Source of the DNA: an uncultured Verrucomicrobiota bacterium
GTDB lineage: Bacteria; Verrucomicrobiota; Kiritimatiellia; RFP12; UBA1067
Length of the DNA: 13,572 bases
Direction: 5' to 3'
Assembly: GCA_945947925.1 (NCBI GenBank)
Contig: CAMEZU010000029.1
Location: 1 to 13,572, forward strand
Below the pieces are notes generated by a model, which made no database searches, was not told where the DNA came from, and was given only the letters and a program-made list of their open reading frames with translations. The position numbers were made by a program, and so were the translations under genes. The first letter of the stretch is position 1. The number at the start of each line of letters is the position of its first letter. Below, piece after piece: positions 1-6,320 of this stretch.

Positions 1-432
1 CACACGGCACTCGGACCACTCGTAGGCGTCCCAGTACTCGACACACCCGTAGGATGCGTAACCGAGGGACAGGAGCTCGCGGACGGCCATCCGCGCCGTC
101 GTGCGGGAATCGTGCTGAATGCGATGGCATCCGCGCACGCCGGCGGCATCGGGGGCGGGTCCGCACAGGACCGTAGGAATCTTCCGCCGCGCAAAGAGCG
201 CCGCCCAGCCGGGCTTCAGCGCATCGCCTTCGGCGACGATACCGTCAGGCTTCCAGAAGTTCAGGACGCGATCGATGTCCGTCACGGCGTGCACATCCAT
301 CAGCACCACACGGATGCCACGCGGCGTCGTGACCTTGTAGATGCCGGCCAGACGCCGACGGCATGTCAGGTAGCCGCCCTCGTAGATATACAAGAGCGAC
401 TGGACGGATTTTGATTTAGGGGCAGGTTTCAA
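1..432 (-). CDS. XylR-like (AraC-family) sugar-sensing transcriptional regulator, N-terminal part
   Basis: Partial gene: 144 codons are visible and the reading frame continues off the left edge. The visible part resembles the LacI-type periplasmic-binding-like domain that begins XylR regulators. It starts directly with the first beta strand (SLLYIYEGGYL) and has no N-terminal helix-turn-helix. WKPDGIVAEGD (about residues 62-72) and the GYASYGCVEYWDAYEWSE block (about 124-141) match the usual 'WKPDGIIA' and 'GF..F.....WS..R' segments. In XylR proteins an AraC-type DNA-binding domain follows at the C-terminus; here it would lie outside the window. The start is taken as TTG at 432 because the frame is closed by TAA at 447-445 and no ATG or GTG is in frame nearby; TTG at 393 is the alternative. 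There is no Shine-Dalgarno, and the -10 box ends 9 nt upstream. The effector sugar is unknown; the neighbouring glycosidase genes suggest plant polysaccharide breakdown products. Confidence 0.7.
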   Translation of the reverse strand, partial: MKPAPKSKSVQSLLYIYEGGYLTCRRRLAGIYKVTTPRGIRVVLMDVHAVTDIDRVLNFWKPDGIVAEGDALKPGWAALFARRKIPTVLCGPAPDAAGVRGCHRIQHDSRTTARMAVRELLSLGYASYGCVEYWDAYEWSECRV

Positions 433-437
433 AACAC

Positions 438-458
438 CGTCATTTTACCATTATGACG
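438..458. promoter_or_regulatory. Perfect dyad over the -10 box, candidate operator
   Basis: CGTCAT (438-443) and ATGACG (453-458) form a perfect 6-bp inverted repeat with a 9-nt spacer. The dyad covers the -10 hexamer and most of the region down to the start of the XylR-like gene. A repressor bound here would block RNA polymerase, so autoregulation is a reasonable inference. The protein that binds is unknown. Confidence 0.35.
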
Positions 459-470
459 AGCGGGGGTCAA
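442..470 (-). promoter_or_regulatory. Sigma-70 promoter of the XylR-like gene
   Basis: On the minus strand a -35 box TTGACC (470-465) is separated by exactly 17 nt from a -10 box TAAAAT (447-442). The -10 is preceded by TGG, giving the extended form TGGTAAAAT (450-442). The expected transcription start falls at about 435-433, right at the TTG start codon at 432. This is the best-matching two-box promoter in the window. Confidence 0.65.
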
Positions 471-478
471 ACGGAGTG

Positions 479-503
479 TGCGGGCTTCGGCTCGAAGCCC
501 GCA
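479..503. terminator. Perfect 11-bp inverted-repeat hairpin downstream of the GH74/CE4 gene
   Basis: Arms 479-489 (TGCGGGCTTCG) and 493-503 (CGAAGCCCGCA) are perfectly complementary with a 3-nt loop. It is the second of two hairpins after the stop of the 1495-codon gene (534) and before the promoter at 470-442. No clear T-tract follows on the minus strand, so this may be a non-canonical terminator or a 3'-end stabilising hairpin. Confidence 0.5.
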
Positions 504-506
504 GCG

Positions 507-528
507 CCCCTGCTCGGGCCGAGCGGGG
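507..528. terminator. GC-rich hairpin directly after the GH74/CE4 stop codon
   Basis: CCCC (507-510) pairs with GGGG (525-528) and GCTCG (512-516) pairs with CGAGC (520-524). This gives a 9-bp stem with one bulged T (511) and a 3-nt loop. On the minus strand it begins 5 nt after the TGA at 536-534. Together with the hairpin at 479-503 it forms a tandem transcription-end structure; there is no poly-T run. Confidence 0.45.
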
Positions 529-533
529 GATAC

Positions 534-3500
534 TCAGGGCTCGGCGGAGGCGCGCACCTGAATGAACAGCGACGCCTTGCCTTCGGTCGGGATGTCGAGG
601 TCGAGGCGTCCGTCGGACTTCGCCTGCACCGAGATGCCGCTGGGGCGGAACGGTTGCGTCAGGTCTTCCGTCACGTAGACCGCATACACGCAGCCTGCCT
701 GGGCGTTGGCGACGGGGACACGGAACACTTGCTGGCCGTCGGCCGTCTTCACCACTGCAGGCGCAGCCCCGTCCGCCGTACCGATGACAGGCGCCGGAGG
801 CTCCTCATAGCTCACCTTGGCGTTGGCATTGAGCGTCCAGGAACCGCGTTCGAAACGTCCGCCCTTCTCAACGCGAATCGCCGAAATGGCACGGATTTCA
901 ACCACATGTGTGTTCCGTGTGAAGTCGAGGACGCCCTGGTCTTTGACCGTGAAGGTCCCAGGTGCCGTCCAGTGGAAGATATCTGTCGCATACGCCCGCG
1001 TGCTCGTCAAGATAACCGCGGCCGCCTTGCCTTCACCGCCGATCGTCACGCGGTTGCCGAGCTGCCAGCTCTGATGCTCGCCAAACTCAATCGTGCCCTC
1101 CGCGACAATCGTCTCGCCGGCCTGGCGCGACGATCCGGAACCTTCGAAGACCAGCGTGCCTTCGCCGCGCTTCGTCAGCGTCGCCGTGCCCGTCACCTGT
1201 TTCACGACATACCGCGAGCCCGCCCCGACCGTAATCACCATGTTCGTCCAGACGTCAAGCACACCCTCGTGCTGCACCGTCGCCAGGTCCGGCGCGACCG
1301 TGATGTCATAGGATGGTTCGGGCTCTGGTTCGGGTTCCGGCTCGGGTTCCGGCTCGGGTTCCGGCTCGGGTTCCGGCTCAGGTTCAGTCCCAACCGCCCC
1401 ATCCGAGGACGCCAGCGTCAGGCGACCGCCATTCGGCAGCACGGATACGAGCACATAACCGTTCGTCACCGCGACCGTCGCTTCACGAGCGCCCTGTACG
1501 GCCTTCACCGACGTCCAGCTCTCAGGCATTGCCACCTTGAGTGTCAACGGCTGGTCGTAAAGTGCCATATCCAGCCCCGTGCAGGTCACGTCGTAGGCAT
1601 AGGTTCCGTCCGTCGTAGACACCTTGCTGACAGACGCGGCATTGCGTTCCGTCTCGTACTTGTGTACGGAGATGTGATCCGCAACCCAGAGCTCGTTGCG
1701 GTCGCGCATGGCCTGGATGTCGTCGAAGAACGGAAGATACTCCGTCTGCTTCATCGCCCAGTAATCCTGGGCCCAAGTCCGCCCGGGATCTTCGACGCCA
1801 TGAAAAACGACGTATTCGTACGACTTCTTTCCGACCGCCTCCTGCGCCTTCGAGAGGAGCGACGCGTGGTCCGGCAGATGATAGACCGCGCCGTGGCCGT
1901 CAAACGTCGGACGGCTTACGAGGTTCTGGCTGTCGCAGATCGCCTTCTCCGTCGCCCCCGGCATCCACTTGCCGTCAATGTACCAGTCGACGCCGCCCGG
2001 CTGGGCATAGGAGATGAGGCGGGGATTCTTGCCTGGCATCTTGGCGAGCAGGTAGTCCGTGCAGTTCTTGAACTCGGCAACGGCACCTTCGTAAGTCGTG
2101 AACCCGCGGTGGTTCATCGTGTGGTTGCCGGGCACGAACTCGGGATTGTCCTGGAACGCCTTAAGCCACTGGGCCTCCTTGACCACATACTCGCCCTTCG
2201 CCGGCACGAGATAGAACGTCGCCCCCAACCCGCGCTTCTTGAGCTCGGGCATCGCTACCTCGAGTCCGCTAGGCCAGCCGTCGTCGAACATGAGCGTGAA
2301 CGCCCCCGTCGCATCATTCGCCCACTTGGTGACTGCGGCCGTTCCGGCCGGTTCGAGGTCCGTCGGATTGTCCGCAGACACGGGCGCGAAGAAGCGCACT
2401 TCGGAGAGTCCGCCATAGCCACCCGAACCGCCCGAGTTCCAGTCGTAGTTGTCGTTCCAGATGGAAGTCGCCTTGAGAACGATCCATCGCGCGACAACAC
2501 CCGCGAGATCGACCTCCGTGGCCGCGCAAGGGCCGGTCCCCTCGGCCTGACCAACCAGAACACCGGACTTCGCCTTCGTCCAATCGGATCCCGTCAGTGC
2601 ATCCGGATCGGGAGACTCCGCCTGGGAGACGTAGACGTCGACGGTCTTGAAACCGCGGGCCGCGTAACTGGGCATGTTAAAGTTCCAGACTTTCATCGTG
2701 CCGACGGACCGCACCTGGCCCAGGTCGAACGCCACCCAGTCGGACTTCGTCCAGTCGCCCTCCATGCCCATCCACATGTTCGTCTTTTCCGTATCGTGCG
2801 TCGTCCCGTCCTCCGACAGGCCCGAGCCGTTGATCAGGTTGGCAGGACCGCGTTCGTCAGAGAAGGACGCCTTCGCCCGAACTCCCACGACCGGCAGCTG
2901 CGCCCCCGGCTCTGTCGGAACCGGCTCGGGCTCCGTCTCGGGCTTGTCGACCTGCAGTTTGAAGGCCGCCGGACCCGCCGCCCAGAGGTACCCCGATTCG
3001 ACATCATAGCGCACGACGACGGGCTTCCGGTTCGGAATGTCGCTGGTGATCTCGGTCCAGGTCTTGCAACCGTCTGTGGTCTCGAAAACGCCGCCCGTTG
3101 CGTTGTTATTCCATCCGGAGACGGATGTCCAGACGCGGTTCTCGTCGTTCGGATCGACCGCTATGCCCATCACCGTACCGCCGCAGGTGTAGGACGAGAC
3201 GGTGCGGAACGACCGGCCGTGGTCCGTACTGCGGTACAGCTGGTTGCCGCTCGCGTAGATCGTGCCGTTCGGCGAAATCTCGATGTTGTAGATCCAGTCG
3301 TTGAGCCCGCTCGCCTTCGTCCAGCTCGAGCCGCCGTCTTCGGACACGTAGACGCCCGAGCTGTCCCCGCACGCGCCCCACACGATGCGCTGGGGATTCA
3401 TCGGGTCGACGGCGAGGCCGTAGAACATCCGGCGGCTTGCGGGCTGGTTCGGGAGCTGGCTCCAGGAGTGGCCGCCGTCCGTCGACTTGAAGATGCCGCC

Positions 3501-5021
3501 GCCCGCGTTGCCGTTCTCCGGATCGCCGTCGATGCCGAGGTAGAGGACGTCGGGATTCGTCGGATCCGCTGCAAGGGCGCGTCCGTGCCCCTCTTCCCAC
3601 ATTGTATTCGCATGCGTCCGATACGCCGGCAGTCCCTTTGCCTCCGTGAAGGACTTGCCGCCGTCTTCCGAAACGATAACCTTCACAGGATATGTCTGCG
3701 AGCCCGCCCAGGGCGAGACGGTGCTGATGATGCGCGTCTTTCCGTTCGCGAGCTTCTGCGGCAGGACCCGCCAGTGGTGTCCGCTCAGTCCCTCCGTCCA
3801 TTGCAGCGGAAAGAGCGCGGTCCACTGCGCGCCGCCGTCGGCGCTCCTGCACGTGCCCTCGTCCATCGCCGCGCCGTAGACAGACCCGTCGAGGAACCGG
3901 ATGTCGTGGAAGCAGGTGATGTCCGCCCCGCGGCAGCTCTCGTTCCAGGTCTGCCCACCGTCGCGCGAGAAGCACGGGTTCCAGTTGCCGGGCGCGAGGA
4001 TGTGGTCGGGATTCACAGGACTGATCGCCAGGTTCTCGAGTCCGCTGAACGTATCCGCGCCCCACTTCTTCGGCAGGGTCGGATTCGCCGCATGGTCCGC
4101 GATGTAGTTGCGGCCGGTCTCCCAGTTCGTCCCGCCGTCGCGCGTCGTACGGATCAGACAGTCGAAGCCCTGGCAATAGAGGATGTGGACGGTCTGCGGA
4201 TCGTCCCGGCGGCAGACGATGTCGCGGGCCGGCCAGCTGCTGGTGGGCGCGCCGAACTCGCTCCAGGTCACACCACCGTCGGTCGAGCGCCGCACACCGT
4301 TCGAGCCGAATGCACCGTACCAGGTCTGCGGGGCCTTCGGTCCGGCCCAAAAGATCGTCCGTACGCCGCTCGGCACGCCCGTGACCTTCGTCCACGTCGC
4401 ACCCGCATCGGTGGAACGGTAGAGCCCCTGGTCGGCATTGCAGACGAAGACCAGGTTGCGATCCCCTTCCGACACGACGATGGAATTGACCTTGGCGGAA
4501 AACGAGGACGATCCCGTGTACGCGAGGGTCGCCCATGTCTTGCCGCCGTCCGTGGACTTGACGGCACGCCCCGAATAGCCGCCCGCGTAGACCGTCTTCG
4601 GATCCGTCGGATCGACGGCCAGCGCATGGATGGACTCGCCGCGCTTGGCGATCACGTTGAGCGCCGAGGACTTGGTTTCCGTACAATGCGTCCAGCTCTC
4701 CGCGCCATCCGTCGACACGGCGACGCCTGCCTCGGTGAGCGCGTACACCGTCTTGGAATCGGACGGCGCGACGGCGAGCGAGAAGACGCCGTAATTCGGG
4801 AGCCCCGCGTTCTTGAACTGCCAGGTCCGTCCGGCGTCCGTCGTCTTCCAGAGTCCGACGACATCACCGCCCATGTAGAAGACGTTGCCGTCGGACGGGT
4901 CGGCGGCGGCAGACCAGAACCATCCGCCCCCACCCCAGCCGCACCATTCCCAATGTGGCGCGGCGGCCAAAGCCGCCGCGACATGAGCCAGACAGAATGC
5001 AACCGACGCCAATCGTTTCAT
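534..5021 (-). CDS. Secreted multidomain enzyme: GH74-like propellers, F5/8C, CE4 deacetylase, PATR C-terminus
   Basis: 1495 residues. A signal peptide (1 to about 21) is followed by a beta-propeller region (about 22-690) with 13 Asp-box motifs (S/T-x-D-x-G-x-x-W/F at 60, 103, 156, 203, 246, 293, 352, 393, 451, 513, 560, 598 and 648). The opening WGGGGWFW and GGDVVGLWKTTDAG (51-64) resemble GH74 xyloglucanases and oligoxyloglucan hydrolases, with D53 as a catalytic-acid candidate. After an E/P linker comes an F5/8C (discoidin, CBM32-like) domain (about 708-880). A NodB/CE4 deacetylase follows (about 895-1125) with the metal triad D914 (MFDDG), H967 and H971 (HTMNH), plus SYAQPGG at 1004 and H1074. 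An (EP)12 linker (1213-1236) leads to a PATR-like strand repeat (about 1255-1315) and an unrecognised beta-rich tail (about 1408-1495). No transmembrane anchor is seen. The start ATG has GGAG 6 nt upstream (5031-5028). Likely acts outside the cell on beta-glucan or xyloglucan and on acetylated polymers; substrate is inference. Confidence 0.85.
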   Translation of the reverse strand: MKRLASVAFCLAHVAAALAAAPHWEWCGWGGGGWFWSAAADPSDGNVFYMGGDVVGLWKTTDAGRTWQFKNAGLPNYGVFSLAVAPSDSKTVYALTEAGVAVSTDGAESWTHCTETKSSALNVIAKRGESIHALAVDPTDPKTVYAGGYSGRAVKSTDGGKTWATLAYTGSSSFSAKVNSIVVSEGDRNLVFVCNADQGLYRSTDAGATWTKVTGVPSGVRTIFWAGPKAPQTWYGAFGSNGVRRSTDGGVTWSEFGAPTSSWPARDIVCRRDDPQTVHILYCQGFDCLIRTTRDGGTNWETGRNYIADHAANPTLPKKWGADTFSGLENLAISPVNPDHILAPGNWNPCFSRDGGQTWNESCRGADITCFHDIRFLDGSVYGAAMDEGTCRSADGGAQWTALFPLQWTEGLSGHHWRVLPQKLANGKTRIISTVSPWAGSQTYPVKVIVSEDGGKSFTEAKGLPAYRTHANTMWEEGHGRALAADPTNPDVLYLGIDGDPENGNAGGGIFKSTDGGHSWSQLPNQPASRRMFYGLAVDPMNPQRIVWGACGDSSGVYVSEDGGSSWTKASGLNDWIYNIEISPNGTIYASGNQLYRSTDHGRSFRTVSSYTCGGTVMGIAVDPNDENRVWTSVSGWNNNATGGVFETTDGCKTWTEITSDIPNRKPVVVRYDVESGYLWAAGPAAFKLQVDKPETEPEPVPTEPGAQLPVVGVRAKASFSDERGPANLINGSGLSEDGTTHDTEKTNMWMGMEGDWTKSDWVAFDLGQVRSVGTMKVWNFNMPSYAARGFKTVDVYVSQAESPDPDALTGSDWTKAKSGVLVGQAEGTGPCAATEVDLAGVVARWIVLKATSIWNDNYDWNSGGSGGYGGLSEVRFFAPVSADNPTDLEPAGTAAVTKWANDATGAFTLMFDDGWPSGLEVAMPELKKRGLGATFYLVPAKGEYVVKEAQWLKAFQDNPEFVPGNHTMNHRGFTTYEGAVAEFKNCTDYLLAKMPGKNPRLISYAQPGGVDWYIDGKWMPGATEKAICDSQNLVSRPTFDGHGAVYHLPDHASLLSKAQEAVGKKSYEYVVFHGVEDPGRTWAQDYWAMKQTEYLPFFDDIQAMRDRNELWVADHISVHKYETERNAASVSKVSTTDGTYAYDVTCTGLDMALYDQPLTLKVAMPESWTSVKAVQGAREATVAVTNGYVLVSVLPNGGRLTLASSDGAVGTEPEPEPEPEPEPEPEPEPEPEPEPSYDITVAPDLATVQHEGVLDVWTNMVITVGAGSRYVVKQVTGTATLTKRGEGTLVFEGSGSSRQAGETIVAEGTIEFGEHQSWQLGNRVTIGGEGKAAAVILTSTRAYATDIFHWTAPGTFTVKDQGVLDFTRNTHVVEIRAISAIRVEKGGRFERGSWTLNANAKVSYEEPPAPVIGTADGAAPAVVKTADGQQVFRVPVANAQAGCVYAVYVTEDLTQPFRPSGISVQAKSDGRLDLDIPTEGKASLFIQVRASAEP
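1314..1385 (-). repeat. In-frame (EP)12 linker with four perfect 12-bp tandem repeats
   Basis: On the plus strand the unit GGGTTCCGGCTC occurs four times without change (1332-1343, 1344-1355, 1356-1367, 1368-1379), flanked by degenerate copies. On the coding strand this gives twelve consecutive Glu-Pro pairs linking the CE4 module to the C-terminal beta-strand repeat. Because the unit is 12 bp, gain or loss of copies keeps the frame and only changes linker length. Confidence 0.9.
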
Positions 5022-5079
5022 GAGAGACTCCAGAGTTCAACTCACGGAGCTCACCAATGCTCCGATCAAGTGTGGCAGT

Positions 5080-5088
5080 ATTCTATCA
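5080..5088 (-). promoter_or_regulatory. Extended -10 promoter of the GH74/CE4 gene
   Basis: TGATAGAAT on the minus strand (5088-5080) is an extended -10 element. No good -35 hexamer lies 16-18 nt upstream. The predicted transcript start near 5073 leaves a leader of about 50 nt that contains the GGAG ribosome-binding site at 5031-5028. The 8-mer GCGCAAGC occurs twice nearby (5091-5098 and 5140-5147), a possible regulator half-site. Confidence 0.45.
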
Positions 5089-5154
5089 TGGCGCAAGCCT
5101 TTAGGAAGGAATTTACGCGCAGAAACAATCGGTCAATTTGCGCAAGCAATTTCC

Positions 5155-5183
5155 GTAGACGCGATGGGGACCATCGCGTCTAC
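5155..5183. terminator. Perfect 13-bp inverted repeat after the DUF4886 gene
   Basis: Arms 5155-5167 (GTAGACGCGATGG) and 5171-5183 (CCATCGCGTCTAC) match perfectly around a 3-nt loop. The hairpin starts 10 nt after the TAA stop of the SGNH hydrolase gene (5194), the expected place for a terminator. Neither side has a strong T-run, so it is either a U-poor terminator or an mRNA 3'-end stabiliser. It also separates the esterase/SGNH unit from the GH74/CE4 promoter. Confidence 0.6.
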
Positions 5184-5193
5184 ATTAGACCGG

Positions 5194-6144
5194 TTACTTT
5201 CCGAACACCGTGTCGGTCGCGATCCGGCGCATGAGCTTCGCGCGCTCGGGCTGGGCCTCAAGGCACTTCGGCACGTACGTGCCCTTCGTCACGTCAACGT
5301 TGAAGAGCTTCGCCGTCCAGACGAGTCCCTGTAGGAAGTCACCGCGCGCGTTGAAGTGGAAGACGTCGCCCTTCGGGGACCACTTGCCGTCCTTCTTGAC
5401 GAAGGTGGAGGTGCCGCACACGTCGTCGTCGTTCGACTTCTCGGTGTAGACGACCGGAAGCTGCTTGCGATAGGCCTGGACGGCCTTGCCGGTCGGGATG
5501 ATCTCAAGGCCGTGACGCTTGGCAAAATGATAGTAGGCCGCCTCAAGCGCACCGAACATCGTGTTCTGGTCGATGCCCCAGTCGCCGAGACGGTTGTCCC
5601 ACGGCGTGTAGCTCCAGGTCTGCTGCACGACGATTTTCGCCTGAGGAGCCGCCTCTTTGATCGTGTCGATGAGCTGCGTACCGTAGGGTTCGTAGGTCGC
5701 GGGCTGCCAGCTGCCGTGGCTCGCCTGCTGGATGGTGACAACGTCCCAGGCATCGGCCTTGAGCATCTCCGGAATATTGGCGCGGTTTTCCTTGTTGTCC
5801 TTGCCGCCCTTCACGAGCAGGGCCTTGAACGGCACCGCGTCCTTTTCCGTCGAGACATAGTTCCAGGTGATCTTGTACGGCTTCGTCTCCGGCGCCTTCA
5901 CGTTCTGCATGTGACGCTCGAGCGAACAGCCGCCGATGTACATCGAGCAGAGGTCCAGCGGCAGGTTGAGGTCCGCCGCGATCTTCGGCATCTCGTGCAG
6001 GACGCAGATCGAGAACGAATTGCCGATCATCAGCACCTTGAGTGGCTTGCGCTTGCAGGCGACGGGCTGCGTTTCTTCCGCGAAACCGCCGAACGACACC
6101 GTGACCGCGAGGGCGGCCGCACCAACCTTGAACCAGTTTTTCAT
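5194..6144 (-). CDS. Exported DUF4886-type SGNH hydrolase
   Basis: 316 residues. The signal peptide is MKNWFKVGAAALAVTVSFGGFA, with cleavage probable before EE (residue 23). The protein matches the DUF4886 branch of SGNH/GDSL hydrolases. The nucleophile block is GNSFS (41-45, S43); a glycine block IGGCS lies at 70-74; TIQQASHGS (137-145) resembles the third block; and the Asp-x-x-His block is GDVFHFNARG (259-268, D260 and H263). Such enzymes are carbohydrate esterases or deacetylases in many polysaccharide-utilising bacteria; the exact substrate here is unknown. The ATG at 6144 is chosen over the ATG at 6150 and a TTG at 6171 because AAGGA (6155-6151) is 6 nt before it and the signal peptide then starts cleanly. 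It lies downstream of the CE15-like gene on the same strand, separated by a gene remnant. One rare CTA codon occurs at L271. Confidence 0.8.
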   Translation of the reverse strand: MKNWFKVGAAALAVTVSFGGFAEETQPVACKRKPLKVLMIGNSFSICVLHEMPKIAADLNLPLDLCSMYIGGCSLERHMQNVKAPETKPYKITWNYVSTEKDAVPFKALLVKGGKDNKENRANIPEMLKADAWDVVTIQQASHGSWQPATYEPYGTQLIDTIKEAAPQAKIVVQQTWSYTPWDNRLGDWGIDQNTMFGALEAAYYHFAKRHGLEIIPTGKAVQAYRKQLPVVYTEKSNDDDVCGTSTFVKKDGKWSPKGDVFHFNARGDFLQGLVWTAKLFNVDVTKGTYVPKCLEAQPERAKLMRRIATDTVFGK

Positions 6145-6150
6145 CGTCAT

Positions 6151-6155
6151 TCCTT
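6151..6155 (-). promoter_or_regulatory. Shine-Dalgarno that fixes the DUF4886 gene start
   Basis: AAGGA on the minus strand is immediately next to the first ATG (6150) but exactly 6 nt from the second ATG (6144). The spacing favours translation from 6144. Confidence 0.65.
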
Positions 6156-6171
6156 TCTTAATCGGATTCAA

Positions 6172-6318
6172 TTACCTAGGATTCGTCGGATTGAGGACGC
6201 CGTCCATGATCTTTCCGCCAGGGGCGAAGATGAACAGCTTGGCACGGCAATCGCTCTCACCGCTGTAAATTGTACCATCTTTTCCCGTGCTCATGGAGTC
6301 GAACTGATACGCGCTCCA
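6172..6318 (-). pseudogene. 3' remnant of a lost gene (propeller-like C-terminus)
   Basis: Right after the CE15-like stop (TAA 6323-6321), and in a different frame, the minus strand reads as protein-like sequence ending in TAA at 6174-6172. It begins WSAYQFDSMSTGKDGTIY and ends KIMDGVLNPTNPR. The composition is balanced, and the phrase 'GKDGTIYSGESDCRAKLFIF' is like a terminal blade of secreted beta-propeller proteins ('DGTIY.GE....LF.Y'). An ATG at 6294 would allow a 40-residue peptide, but no ribosome-binding site precedes it. The simplest reading is the tail of a gene whose 5' part was deleted, with the junction near 6320. A genuine small protein is less likely. Confidence 0.5.
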
Positions 6319-6320
6319 CT

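Noticed and set aside
453..5234. 1593-codon plus-strand open frame antisense to the GH74/CE4 gene
   Set aside because: It is in phase with the real minus-strand gene and open only because TTA, CTA and TCA are avoided there. Its product is Arg-rich with no recognisable domain, signal peptide or ribosome-binding site.
6269..6277. Extended -10 (TGGTACAAT, minus strand) inside the remnant as a promoter for the DUF4886 gene
   Set aside because: The bases are also sensible codons (Gly-Thr-Ile) of the remnant and there is no -35, so it may be coincidence. The upstream CE15-like promoter can serve both genes.
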